Shown here: piece after piece, positions 12,001 through 23,880 of the stretch
How the letters are laid out: the number at the start of each line of letters is the position of its first letter
Numbering within the stretch: position 1 is the stretch's first letter
NCBI GenBank assembly: GCA_947095585.1
Contig: OX352761.1
Coordinates: 114,501,890-114,565,889 of the forward strand
DNA length: 64,000 nt
Reading direction: 5' to 3'
From: Nephrocerus scutellatus
Lineage: Eukaryota > Arthropoda > Insecta > Diptera > Pipunculidae
Position numbers and translations under genes: made by a program
The notes under the pieces: generated by a model
Databases searched by the model: none
Seen by the model: the letters and a program-made list of their open reading frames with translations, nothing else
What the model was told of the DNA's origin: nothing

Positions 12001-15000
12001 TTCAGTTTTGTAGGTACAGCTATATTATAATTTCTTCCGCAGATCGACTTACCAGAAAAAAGTTGCGTGTACTGCCCTTTTTCTTTGCTCCATACTTGAT
12101 GCCCACCTTGTTATAGGCCAAGTCTTTGACATTTTCAATTGGATTTGTGGGAATCTCAACTGTAAGGAAAGCAGCCAAATTGGCTGTGTACGACGAGACC
12201 ATAATCATGGTGAAGAACCACCACATGGAAGCGACTGTTCGCGTTGATGGTGCTCTATACGGTAAAAAACGTGTAACACAGTTTTTTTTTTCTTTCTCTT
12301 TAATTCATCTACTCACTTGGGTGCTATTTCGGAGCCTTGCTGCAGTAAGGCACCTGTTGTAAACCACATTGCGTTCCCTATACTGAATTGATTTTCCAGT
12401 TCTGTCGGTTCTTCTATGCATGGATATGGATTATCCCATTCCACCGGTGATATTCGACCCAAAATAAATAAACTCAGTGACACGCCAAAATAGGCTAGGC
12501 CAAGATAAAACCAGACCTCTGTTGAAAAAGGATCCATGAAAGAGAATAACGCTGGAGGCGCTTTTCGAGGCTTCTGATAGAGGATCGAAATACCTGGCGA
12601 GAAGATATGGTTAATTTAAAGTATAAGGACAGTTACGTGTTGATTTTACTTCCTCACTTACCCAGATTCATGAATGGAATGGTAAAGTCAACGCCTGATT
12701 CTCGATCGGAGGAGATTGTTAGATCCGTTACTGCCAAATCTACACGCTGTAGAAGATAATAAATGAGATTAATATTTCTTTATCTGGCGTAACTTGTAAT
12801 AATTTGGACATTTTTGTTTCACGTTTACAAACACATTTTTGGTAGAAAATTGAGATGCCTAGCTAAAATGGGCTCAAGGCCTTATTGACCAGCGAGAGAA
12901 CGGTGGAGGAAATCGATTCGGTTTCAAAAAAACTTAAAGTACATAGCACCAGCACACTTAGTCACTTCATCGTTACATCTCAGAGGTCCTTCAGCGATGT
13001 CCTTAAGGACAACATCGTAGTCGCAGTGATGGATCGCAGCGGCACTGACGGAGCTATCTCTCCAGAACGGTGGCAATTAGTCAAGCTAAAGCTCTTTGGT
13101 AGCTTCTTGAGTTTTATGAAGGAGCATCCAGGACCACCTCCTATTACTCGCAATGGCGGCTGTCATCAAGGCTTATCGCGTGTGATGACTTGAGATCACG
13201 CGATCTCTATAAAGAGGCCATTAGCAGTCTAGGGGAGGTTTGGCCGGGCGCTAAGCTCGAAATCATTGTGAGGGAGAATATCCCAAGTCGACCCAGAGCT
13301 CGCACCTGGATCCCTACTGAACCCTCCTCTGTGGATGAAAGGCTCCAGGTCCTAACAATTAGCAATTCATTACTGGAAAGTAGCCAAGTTGGAGGAGAAA
13401 GAGGTTCACAGATCCGCGATTGTTGTGATCAATCAGGAAATACTCGCTCACCTGGCTGAGACCAAAGGATGACGTTGCTATCTAGGGAACGTACCCGAAT
13501 ACCTTAAAGCAACTCCTGCAAAATGCTTTCAACAAGCTAACTTGCTGGGCATATCGCTGTGGTTTAAGGGTAAATCCTCACACAACTGAGCTTGTCCTAT
13601 TCACCAGGAAATATAAAGTTCCACATATTAACCCTCCTTCTCTGATAAGGCCAGGTATTTTGGTCTTATTCTGGACAGGAAGCAAAGTGGAAACCAAACA
13701 CTATAAAGAGTTCGTAAAGCCACAATGGCAAAATGCAAAAAATCCATTGGTAGCAGATGGGGTTTTCAACCCCATATAACTCATTGGCTATATACAGCGG
13801 TAATAAGACCTACTCTTCTTAACGGTGTGACTGAATGGTGGACTGCCTTAAATAGGAAATTAAATCTAGGCAAAATAAGCAAAATCCAAAGATCAGCTAG
13901 TCTATGCATGAGCGGAGCACTTCGTACAACCCCCTCCGCCGCACAAGACATTCTGTTCGATCTTATACCACTCGATATTTTCAGCAGGCAAGCTGCTACC
14001 TCGGATATTCGCCTATACGCTATCTCCCAGTGGACTAGAATTGAAATCGGTCACTCCCCTATCCTTAATTTAGTCAGGATCCCAGACAACATAGACTACA
14101 CCACTCCGCAACTCCATTTCAACAAAAGCTTCCAGGTCACAGTCCCCTCAAGATCATTCTGGGAAGAGGACGCTTACCTCTATGTTCTCTATGCATACCA
14201 ATCGCTACATGCAAACTCATGTAAAAAAGAAATGCTTATGAAAAAACTAACCGTAGGTGGTCAAATGATCAACGAGTAGGTGGAGGGAATTTTTCCTGAT
14301 CCATGTGGTATCACAATGGACCATTACTGGTCTAAGTGTGTAGGTTTTACTGACAGCCACCTTAACCTAACCTAACCTAACCATGTACATAATTCGAAAA
14401 TTGTGGATAAACCTCGATAGCACGAAATTGAAGATATTGGGAGTGGTTAAAAATTGCGGGAAAGCTCCTGAAGAAACACTTTTAAGTTTAGTTTTGCGTT
14501 TTGAGTGAAAATTTACGGTGAATGAGAACTTCCTCAAATTGATTGATTTCACTCAATTCAAATTTAAGATTTGACTGAATCTGTTAATTTTGTTTTTTTT
14601 TCTATTATGAAATTTAAAATCTTACCCCTTCCATAATTTCGTGCACCATTCCGGTCGATACATTTAGAGTCGTATTGTATATGCCATAATTATCGTCGAC
14701 ATGCATGATGAACGTATAATTGAAGCCCAATTTTTCGGCCAATCGTTGAATCAACTCAATACCAAATCCCTCGTAGCGATTATTACCGTTAAGTTTTATC
14801 GTAGATTTTTTCAGCATAGCATATGGTGGGCTCTTTATTGCATAGATAAGAGGAGAAAAAAACATATATTGCGCTCTTAGTCAACACTTATGGGGTACTA
14901 CAGTTCATACCAAAGCGAGCAACACTTTAAATGTTTTGTTCACCAATGACAACTCATCCATATCGATGTATGCATTGGTTGGCGGCAGACGTTGTATGTC

Positions 15001-18000
15001 GACACCCTCATTCATGCTCCATGTACCGACTTTAGCAATACCAGATCCTGTCAGTTCGATAATTTCCAATTTGTAATCCTTGCGTTTACCCCCATCGAAG
15101 TAAACTTTTCCCGTTAGTCCAGTTGTGGTTGTCTATCGAGAAGACGACTTCCATTAATTATTGACCTAATTACCATGTTGCACCATATACTCACCAGTGC
15201 CAGGTAATTGCCAAAGGAATATCCTTTGTCCCATACACTTTCGTCGGAGCAATTCAACGAGACTGGACGAAATTTCAACGATTTTGTTGTTTCAGCAAAT
15301 AGTTGTACACCATCATACAAGAGAGCCATTTCAATTGTTATTGGACAGGAAACTATGCGAAAAGAAAGAGTTAAAGTTTGTGATTTGGAATCGCTCGCCA
15401 CAACCAAGTCACCATTGCGATACATGTCGTCATCGGGATGACCCAATGCTACCATTAGGTCTTTAACATCTGGCTGTTCCGGTGAGAACATTCGTATTCC
15501 AGTTATGTTCGCCTCACTGTGTTTGTAGTCCTCCAAATCTAACGATTGTAAGTCCAGGCTACCAAAAATGTACTTGTAATCCTCATGGATGATGCCAATT
15601 TGTTGAGCCTTAAGTTGAAAATTGAAAAAAAAAACATTTGGTTAAGTTATGTTATCTTACATTAGGCACAAAGTTTGGGAAATAGTTGGTATTGGCTTCA
15701 TAATTAATAATTAGGGTATATTACGATGGATGTACAAAACAGTAAATATTCGCACGCACTTATTTTATACGTGTGTGCAAATTCTAATGGATGGAGTTCT
15801 TGTCTTAAGTGAAGTGTTTCTGTGGTTTTGGATATAAAGATCACTTGTGGGAGTTGATTCGTATGAATATAAACATTCAGTTAATTTAAAACAGGGGCGT
15901 ACTGTGAATAGATCATGCAAGGTTGTGAACATAATGTGCAGGTTAGATGACCACTTACCACCGATTTCGAACATTTCCAGGTTATTTACTCATCTATGAC
16001 ATAGATACATCAATCAATAAAGAAATTAAATTTAATTTGATAAGTATTCATGTCGCATAATGGGACAATTTGTGTGATAAGATCAAAATTAAAAACAGCT
16101 ATTATAAACTGAGGCAGATTTTGTTGTTAAATGGGACATAAAAGATTTATGCTAAAACTCACTTATAAATATTGTCTCGTCCGCTTTTCTTTGTTTTTGA
16201 TAAAACTTACTTTTATCCCCCCCCCCCCCAATTTTTATTGATTTTTTGATAAAGCCAACTGACCACCTCACCAGCCCAGAAAATTCTAGAATCGACTCTT
16301 ATATCGACAAAAAATGTATACGTGTTCGAATATTCTTTATATGAAAATCATCAAATCATCATACATGTTCCACAAAAGCGCCATCGATCGGGACCAAATT
16401 GCCAACAACTTTCTTTTTATTTAAATATTATATGGTGTGAATTTGAGCCAAATCGGCCCATAACTAAGAATTTTCGATAAAAAGCGGGCCTACCGCGCCA
16501 CCTAGGGGAGTCTAACACAAACCCCCTGGAGGTGTGGGCACAACACGAGTTTCTTTTACGGACGGGACCGGAATCTTCAGTAAATATATATGTATTACAT
16601 TCTTTTAAATTTTTTTTATTTTTATTTTTTTTTTAATTTTTTTTTTATTTTATTTTTGTTTAAATTTCTTTTGCACTTAACAGATTTCTCCTTTTTGTAA
16701 ACTGTCACTTCCGGCTGTCAGATTTCCGTCAAAATTATCTGGCCCCTTACATAAATTGTGAACTTAAAAGCTTAAATATGAATTTTGATCCCTATAAGTT
16801 CAGCCGTCTGGATTGTAGAGTGGACACAGACAGACATACAGTGAGACAGAGATTTTTTTGGGTAATGGGTAAATCTGCTAAAAACCCGAGTTCGATAATT
16901 TTTTTAGATTTTTGATAAAACTATATATTCTAAAAACTTTATTTAAACGCGACAACCCATTTTTGTAACTTTACCCCCTATCTAAGAGTTATCTAAGAGA
17001 TAACCTAAACAAGGATAATTTTTAAATCTGAGACTTTTATCCAATAAGGACTTCCGATGCATCTTCAAAAAGTTCAGTGTGTGATATATATGGACCACAG
17101 ATAAGGGACTGTTCTTTTCCGAAGTTATTTGCTATTTTATATACAGAAATTTTTTTTTTGTAGTAATTTAATTTGGCAGTAAAGTAGAGTAATTGTGAAA
17201 TGCCAAAATTTTGTGAATAACCCTGAGCCAAGTAGCACCTCAAAGAAGAAATAACGTGTTTAAAAATAATGGCCATTTGACTGATGATTTAACGCATGGG
17301 TGATGCCAAAAGGTTACTACAGTGATACAGTAGTACGGTAGTCACTTGAAACAGTTTAAAAATTCTAAAACTTAAAATTTTTCCTTTCCATTATTCAATC
17401 TCCTTATTCCAGTTGTATTTTTTAGCCTTACCTGCCGAAAAAATTCTGGTATTGATTCTGCTGAACCAACAACGACAACTTGACTGTCAACCGATTTGCG
17501 TAAGCGTCGCAGGACACTTCTGTAGTTCCCATTCAATTGTAGATCATAACGACGGACAGTTATTATTGGACCTCCGTTAGCATAGAGATCCATTAGGAAA
17601 TTCAGAATATTTAGATATTCCGCTAAGGAAATTAAAGTTTAATATGACAAAACACAATCTGTCTTTATATGTACAATGTATTTAGTGTACCTGATTCATA
17701 GAGAAAAGTAAATCGCGTCCATTCATACGCATCGATGATGTCATGCAATGCCTGAGCTAATTCTTCCGCTGGTGGATGAAGATTCAGCGCCAATCGCCCT
17801 GAGTCTGTTTCCATGTGCGAACATATATAAGGAATTTCCTTGGCATCGCAAATGTTCATTAAATGTGTCGCTGCGTTCCGTGACGCCGGGCCAAAGATGG
17901 CTCCAATGCCAGTCTGTATTAAGTAAATGTAAGGATTAGGTCTAATAATAATGATAACCAATAATTTGAAATTACCTGCAACATATTGCAAAGCTTTTGG

Positions 18001-19938
18001 TGTGCTTCGAATGAATTTCCATAACTGATTTCACCATCGACATCAACTGCCCGAAGAGGAATCTCCAAGTCAAGATTTGCCACTGCAATCGCACGTTCAA
18101 AAATTGTTTCCATTTGTTCGACATTGTGATCGGTAATAAGACCTGGGATGCAAATAGTTAAATAACCCAATGCCAAGTGGCTCAATCATGTATTTGTTTA
18201 AGATATTTAACTGGAATTATTCATCGGGCAAATTTGAATCTTTACAAAAATTCATTTTTGTTGTAGAAACAAATAGAAGTTCACCAAATAGAAGTTCGCC
18301 ATCTTCAGGCAATTTAACGTCAATACGAATAATGCAATTGCGTAAAAAGGTGTTAGAGTAAAGAAGTTCCCGAACAGCCTGATTCCATCTACAGTATGCG
18401 CCTCGGGGCATAATGTGTATTGCGTATGGTGTGTGGACTTTAGGTCAAGTTTGAAGTACGTGCCCTTTGTTTTTGTTTTTGTTTCGCCAGATATATTTTT
18501 TAATTCTCCGAAGTACATGGACAAAATGCAATCACAACATCGCCTTTTACCGTATAACAAAAGCAAATATTTTGCAATCACTACTATTTATGCGAAACTC
18601 TTAGTACACATTTAATTATGAAGTGGAAACAGAGGTTCAAAAACGTATTCTCAATAAAGATTAATGTTTGCACCTAGTAGTTGATGTAAGAATTAAAGCT
18701 AAACACTGCTGCTCGGAGGCTTAACTTTGTTTCTGAAGTGTTTGAACGCTTTGAGCTTAATTCAAATCTTGTTTTCTAGTCAGCTAAATTCAACGGCAAC
18801 GTCAAGAATGAAGTGGTCAAGGCGTCCGAGATGTATTCCTACATTTCCCTTTTAGTGACGGATTAGGCAGCAATGTAGGAACGGAGAGTTCTTGGCCACT
18901 GATGCTATGTTGCTCATATATAGTCAAATGAAATAATGTGTCCGAACCTCAGACTTTTTTGCACTTTTTAAAATATAATAAAGTTTAAAACCTCAGTTTG
19001 GAAATTTTACCTTCAAATGACTGAACTGAATTCAATAATTTACCCGCTCATTTAAAAAGATAGCGAGAAATCGTTCAGGTAATTTTCAAAAAATAATTTT
19101 TCAAGAAATATACAAACACTAGTTGGTAACCCCGGCATTAAACGGGATCCGCCGACCCCCACCCCCAAGACACCATTTAGACCCACCAAAAGCTAAAATA
19201 ACAGGCGTTGTCTGGCTTCCCCTCACACCTTGCCGACCCATCCAAACTACACGCTCCCCAACTGAAACCACCGCACACCATTAATCCCCAACCCCAACCT
19301 ACTCGCCACTGACCCAAAATTGTAGCCTATAACGTGTTCGAATCGTTAGTTATGGTCGTGAGCTCATACAAAAGGGCATTTTCAGTTTTTCCAGACTTTT
19401 CCAAGTTTTTCCGAATTTTCCAATATTCCAGGTTACTATAATCATCCTGGACTATTACGAACATTGCAAAAAATGAGCCAATAGAGTTACTTTCACATTT
19501 ATAATATTAGTATGGATGATATTTATCTGTTACTTTTTTTGGAATACATTTTTTTGTATGGGCTCCCGCAAAGTTTTTACTAAATGCCATGTGTTTTCTC
19601 CTTATTATTTTTCATGAACAACATATTTTCCATTAAAAACATCACAAAACGTAAAAAACACTAGTTCATAGTATTTACGTCAAAAGTGCATTTTTTATAT
19701 TTATTTAACAACCGACAAATTTAAAAATAAACATCCGATCACCACGCGACATATTTACTCATGTATTGTCACTTAAACATTTTTGTTTATTTGAAATTTA
19801 AAAGCATAATATTAGTACGTTACCAATTTGAATACTATTGCTACCACCACCCCCACCGGGATAGTACGTATATGAGGAACTATAGCTAATTCCGATAAGC
19901 AAAAGAACACCAATAGTGTACAACCTCGAAGAATGCAT
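6054..19938 (-). CDS. Kainate-type ionotropic glutamate receptor, complete, 14 coding exons
   Basis: Exons in transcript order: 19938-19824, 18142-17976, 17913-17691, 17622-17432, 15608-15195, 15132-14911, 14832-14626, 12746-12662, 12593-12317, 12254-12053, 11981-11762, 11699-11587, 11526-11377, 6209-6054. Every junction keeps frame; total about 913 residues, normal for the family. Start [10 protein letters not shown] opens a signal peptide (about 1-24), followed by a glycine run. The amino-terminal domain is about 40-430. The ligand-binding domain shows YEGFGIELI, the TISSDRE arginine and the STRNFF and MESTSIEY segments that supply ligand contacts in kainate receptors. M1 is about 567-586; the pore loop ends ALLQQGSE with genomic Q at the Q/R site (about 627); M3 carries [12 protein letters not shown] (about 655); M4 is about 829-855. 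The terminal exon supplies the cytoplasmic tail ([20 protein letters not shown]). Role by family: glutamate-gated cation channel in the neuronal plasma membrane. Drosophila has several such genes and I cannot choose the orthologue by eye. Confidence 0.93.
6210..6890. other. Large last intron of glutamate receptor, unannotated part
   Basis: AT-rich with no supported exon. The acceptor of the last receptor exon (6210-6211 on the - strand) has a good pyrimidine tract. Confidence 0.5.
6895..7060 (-). mobile_element. LINE reverse transcriptase fragment
   Basis: The reverse strand reads [20 protein letters not shown], the (R/P)QGCxLSPxLF block of non-LTR reverse transcriptases, followed by a few more residues ([13 protein letters not shown]). 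No further domain can be followed. Confidence 0.6.
7505..10060 (+). mobile_element. RTE-like LINE, endonuclease plus reverse transcriptase, pseudogenised
   Basis: In order: apurinic-type endonuclease pieces ([20 protein letters not shown] near 7680-7740; a degraded GDFNA motif near 7790; [12 protein letters not shown] near 8010); RT fingers ([19 protein letters not shown] at 8760-8815); a GLRQGDGL block near 9330; [10 protein letters not shown] near 9440 (the YADD active site); and the thumb ([20 protein letters not shown] at 9647 on). Frameshifts and stops split it into at least six pieces, so it is inactive. It is antisense to the glutamate receptor inside its last intron. Confidence 0.85.
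10050..10255. repeat. Dispersed repeat with GACA array (copy 1)
   Basis: About 170 bp shared with 16745-16915, including 'cgtctgg.ctgtagagtgga' followed by a CAGACAGATAGACAGACAG array and 'gggtaa.aatctgc.aaaa..ccgagttcga'. The tetranucleotide array suggests a DINE/INE-1-like non-autonomous element, but its ends are undefined. Confidence 0.6.
10266..11200 (-). mobile_element. Helentron/DINE-like element, long variant (inverted mate of 46806-47692)
   Basis: Read on the - strand it starts 'aaattctctatattaactt', has a CGACCGAC-type tetra/pentanucleotide array (11100-11165), two blocks of the type 'cccgatttt.ttgaaattt', a unique central part of about 450 bp, and ends 'ttagagaatttagatgaaa' then 'ttatgggttgtttttttt'. 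The 5' end and the reverse complement of the 3' end share TAAATTCTCTA, a subterminal inverted repeat. A 77-codon open frame inside is shared with the mate but has no recognisable domain. Intronic in the glutamate receptor. Confidence 0.75.
12860..14385 (+). mobile_element. LOA-like LINE with internal deletion: ORF1 part joined to RT thumb, (TAACC)n tail
   Basis: 12885-13450 encodes an ORF1-type domain ([19 protein letters not shown], then [14 protein letters not shown]), resembling the DUF4780-like domain of LOA-type LINEs. 13540-14279 encodes the RT thumb/connection ([38 protein letters not shown]). The RT palm with its catalytic aspartates, the endonuclease and RNase H are missing. It ends at 14361-14383 in CCTAA pentamers. 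It fills receptor intron 12747-14625, antisense to the host gene. Confidence 0.8.
15609..17431. other. Glutamate receptor intron with dispersed repeats
   Basis: Holds a poly-C tract (16217-16228), a T/A-rich stretch at 16605-16680, and the second copy of the GACA-array repeat at 16745-16915. No exon is seen; flanking exons join directly in phase. Confidence 0.55.
16745..16915. repeat. Dispersed repeat with GACA array (copy 2)
   Basis: Same orientation and block order as 10050-10255, with a shorter CAGACAGACATACAG array. See that entry. Confidence 0.6.
18143..19823. other. First intron of glutamate receptor
   Basis: Links the signal-peptide exon (ending G, then GT donor at 19823) with the exon starting at 18142. 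A dispersed repeat lies at 19120-19515. No other exon candidate is seen; the open frames here lack splice context. Confidence 0.55.
19120..19515. repeat. CCCGGC-headed dispersed repeat (copy 1)
   Basis: Begins 'actagttggtaaccccggc', has a C-rich middle (runs of ccaacccca type) and 'tgtagcctataac', and ends 'ttataatattagtat'. Related to copies at 40546-41075 and 43168-43382. Probably a short non-autonomous element of unknown class. Confidence 0.55.
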
Positions 19939-20463
19939 TTTCTATCTTACAACTTTATTTGTCTACGAACATAACAATTTATGAATTGTAATATTTTTGG
20001 AATTTTTTTTTTTATAAGTATATAATATTTTTTGTCTATTTTTAAACTTAAGCCGGTGTGTTTTTATCGATCACGTGCTTGCGATGAGCAATCTGCGGAA
20101 GAGAAACACCAACTGCCTTTGTCTCGATGGTCTCGAATCTATTGTCCATGAAAATGTTGAAAATTCTACGAATGCTTTGGATATGTATAACATGTTTAAT
20201 AAATTTTTGATATTTTTAGCAACATTTTTGTAAAAGAGCTTTTTCATTTATTACACTAAATGGAATTTTTTTTTGTAAAAGTTTACTTTTTTGGTCTTAA
20301 TTTTGTGTGAATTGGAAATGCGGATAAATATGTATAAGAGATATTGTACGTATATGTTATATCTAATATTTTACGACTGTAAACAAATACTTATGATTAA
20401 AGACTTGCAATATTCCTTGAAAAGCTTTAGTGCTTATATCACAGATCCTTCGTTGATACCCTT

Positions 20464-20888
20464 TTTTTTAAATTCTCTATATTACCTTCGCGTCGGCATC
20501 GTTCTGTCTGACGTTCGTTCGTTCGGTGGTGGAATATTGCGATACATTTTAAAAACACTTCTCAAAGGCGGATTTTATTGAAACTTTGCATACATGTGTT
20601 TTTCCGGCGACAACACTTTCTATTGAAATTTGGTATTGATCAGGCCCCGGGGTCGGGAGGCTTACATACAAATTCCTTTTTAAAAAGCATGCCATATAAC
20701 AACATCGGATCACGCCATACCATAACGACTGTGTGCGCTGTGCGATTTGGGGTTGTTTTTATTTTTAACCACAGAGCACGCAATGTTTCGCATGTATTTT
20801 TATAGTTCAGCATTTATAATGGAATTCAGTATGCTTTTGGTTATTAGGGAATTTATATGAGAAATTTTATTTTTATGGGTTGTTTTTT
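20464..20888 (+). mobile_element. Helentron/DINE-like element, diverged copy
   Basis: 5' 'aaattctctatattacctt', then 'gttcgttcgttcggt' in place of the usual array, 'cggattttattgaaactttgc', 'acatgtg', and 3' 'ttagggaatttatatgag' through 'ttatgggttgttttttt'. Complete at both ends. Confidence 0.7.
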
Positions 20889-22027
20889 TCTTCTTTATTC
20901 ATTATTCTCATCCTCCAAAATTATATTACATTTTTTAGATTTATTTAAAGTTAACAAAAGTAAAAGAATAGTTATTGACATTTGTATACATATAAAAAAA
21001 ATTAGTGACAATGTAACTTGAATTTTTTTTTATCTTAGCGAAAATTCTTCAATTTTCTGCCTTGCAAGTAGTTTTACTAGAAAAAAAAAACTTTCAAATT
21101 GATTTGACTGTTTGTTTTATATTTTTTATATGATTTACAACAAAGTTACAATTATCACAAATATACATTATTATTATAGTGGTTTTAAGCAATAGATTAA
21201 TTTTATTTGACAAAGGCTTGATGTTGTAGGGATGTCAATTAAAGGCTAAAATTCGTAGATTTTACCATTTGGTTCAGGTTTTTGTGGAGTGACATTTAAA
21301 TCTGTAAATATTAAACATAAAGAAAATAAATAAAAAAATAAATTAAACATAAAGCAGTTAAATATCCGATTTAATTAACAAAAAAGACAAACGCGTCGAA
21401 TTTAGTCATACAGATCGATATATGGAGGAGAATAATATTATTAGGGTTTTTTATGGATCTAAAATCTGCTCAGATCTTTTAAGACTGCAGCATTTTCGCT
21501 TACGATAATGCAGCCTTCAATTGAAAAAAATCCAATCCCTTAGTACAGCATAACCAAAATATTGAGAAATTTCTACTTCAAGGCATTTATTGCTTTCCTT
21601 ATTTTCCTATTAGCCGACAAGCTCCCAAAAATACCCAATAATAATTGAAATATTTGCCTATCTTACATTGATATATATTTAACAAAATCACAAATTCAAT
21701 AAATGAAGAACGGACCAATAAATTGCAGAATTCACTAAAATACACAGTCCGTTTCTCTACATTGGAAGCACATCATTTTGGGAGATAAAATTGATATTTC
21801 TCCAGTTATATGTCAGGAAAGAAAAAACAAATGATGGTCAAAGTTAGAGTAGTTTGTAGTAAGTATAAAATCAAGTTTTAAAAAATACTCAGAACAAGAT
21901 AACGGTATATTAGAGACGTTTTCGCCAAATGAGTCAGAATGGCCTGCATTTAAATCGGTTCATAAGATTAGAAGCACCTAACAAATATATGAAAAAAATT
22001 CTGTTTTTTTTTTGTTAAGAAAATGGC

Positions 22028-22290
22028 TTTTTAAATTCTCTATATTAACTTCACGTGCCCGTGGCTGGCTGGCTGGCTGGCTGGTCTTGTGATCAATTTT
22101 AAACTCACTTTCTAAAGCCCGATTTTATTCAAATTTGCAGACATATGTATCTCCAATGAGAATACTTTCTATCAAAATTTGGGGCTCCTAGGGCCTCGGG
22201 ACTCCCATACAAATATTTTACAAAATTTAAACGATTTTCTTCAAATTTTATACCCATGTGTATCTCCGATGAACGACCTTTCTTCAAGGT
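22028..22290 (+). mobile_element. Helentron/DINE-like element, 5' part
   Basis: Starts 'aaattctctatattaactt', followed by five GGCT units, 'cttgtgatcaatttt' and two 'gattttcttcaaa/cgattttattcaaa' blocks. It breaks off before the 3' end, next to the CACACGCG-type repeat at 22330. Confidence 0.7.
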
Positions 22291-22329
22291 AAACTCAAAA
22301 ATTCGATCTTTAATGGAGTTGTACAATGA

Positions 22330-23640
22330 GGTTGTCGCGAGTCGCTTGTGGCGCGTGTGGCGCGTGTGACGCGTGGAAAGAGAAAATACTTGGAAGATAT
22401 TTTGGCGATTCGATGTATACAAAAAAGGTTGTACCCGAAAAACGAAGTTTTTTTACATTTACTTCTTATTTCATATACTATTTATAATGAATATAACATT
22501 TGCAATTGTGAACCTTAAAATAAAACGAGCAGATTGCCAACTGAATGAATGGTCGTTTTACCACAATTCTACAAGAATCACTTCTCATTCAACAAATCAA
22601 TTAAATGGAGTTTACGATAAAAATAAAACAAAAATAAATTTTCAAACAATCCTTAAAAAGTGTAAGACGTATTTATTGGGACACAATGCACCAGCATTAA
22701 ATTGAAGTACGAATGCTTAAATTACAAAAACTTTCTGGTGTATTTTGGTGTGCTTGTGACTGCGCCTTTCATGGTAGATACGATAAAAAAGGCAACTCTA
22801 TTAAAAGCGGTGGAGGAAGGTGGCAATTGGAATAGTTTATAAAATAGCTGCAGCTGCGTTTGCATCAAGATAGAAAATAAATCGCCATTATGTTTTTACG
22901 ATAAGCAAGATCATAAAAGAGCTATTAAAATGTACAACAACAAGTAAACTATATCCTCAGTATACATATTTAAAAATCTTTGTAGACCACTCTTTGACGT
23001 TCGGTTCGTTAAGTTGGCTACTATAACAACAGGACAGTCATTATTTAAAATAAAAGTAAATGGACAAAAGAGAACCACGAAAATTAAACTTTCGTAGTAA
23101 AATTATCACGTTCACTCAACAAATAAAAAAAAACAGAAAGACACATAGCCACAGGCAAGTTAATATAAAAGCATTTAAAAAGGTGCGTATCAGCTCCGAC
23201 GTGCGATTGAAGTTTACTCCTTAAGAATCGATTTTCATATATAACACGCGCCAAACGATACGCGCCACACCCGTCACACGCGTCACAAATTAAATCATTG
23301 CAAGCCGAGCGCTAACCAATTGTTTTAAAACAAGTCTCATCAAATTCTGACTAGTAGAAGCCGATATATACCAGTTTTTTTCCGACTTCTTTAAGGTCCT
23401 TTTTTAGCCACCTTTCACACGACTTAGAGAGCTGAAATTTTGTGAGTGTCTAAGTCCAAAATAGCATTTTTTATATTCAGCGTATAACGCATATCTCATT
23501 TCGGGTGTGGCGCGTGTGACGGGTTTTTTAACCACCTTTCGCACGACCTACAGGGCTGAAATTTTGTGAGCTGCTCAATGTCTGGGGCCAATTTTGATAT
23601 CCCGCGTTTGTCGCGTGTCGCGTGTGGCACCATAACATAA
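22330..23640. repeat. GCGCGTGTG-type repeat cluster
   Basis: GC-rich motifs of the form GTGGCGCGTGTGACG occur at about 22330-22373, in inverse orientation at 23248-23290, and forward again at 23505-23523 and 23600-23630. Between them 23402-23447 and 23525-23570 are diverged direct repeats ('gctgaaattttgtgag'). These CG-rich words stand out sharply from the AT-rich surroundings. A further copy lies at about 60040-60105. Confidence 0.55.
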
Positions 23641-23649
23641 TGCAATTTT

Positions 23650-23880
23650 TACAAAGTCATGTTCCAAATTTAATTTATTCGCTACAATGGCTTGCATGCT
23701 CACCAGACTTGAATCCATAGACTTCTTCAGATTGGAGGCCAAGGTGTCGATAAAAAGATATGAAAGTGTGGACGCATTGTAGATAGCTCTTCGTAGAGAA
23801 AGGACTAAAATACCAACAGGTCACGTTCGTGCAGCATGCAATACCTTCGTTAAGAGACTCGATTTATTTATATATATATT
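23650..23880 (+). mobile_element. Mariner-like transposase C-terminal remnant
   Basis: The + strand reads TRLESIDFFRLEAKVSIKRY, then ESVDAL...ALRRE, ending RAACNTFVKRLDLFI, in the order of the end of mariner-type transposases (SPDLNPMDF...LEAKV...RREW). The catalytic part upstream is missing. Confidence 0.65.

Noticed and set aside
14361..14383. Interstitial telomeric repeat (CCTAA)
   Set aside because: Only about four units, placed exactly at a LINE 3' end; flies lack this telomere type, so it is better read as the element tail.
22129..22422. 97-codon - strand open frame
   Set aside because: Covers the Helentron-like element and the CG-rich repeat; repeat-derived and without a domain.
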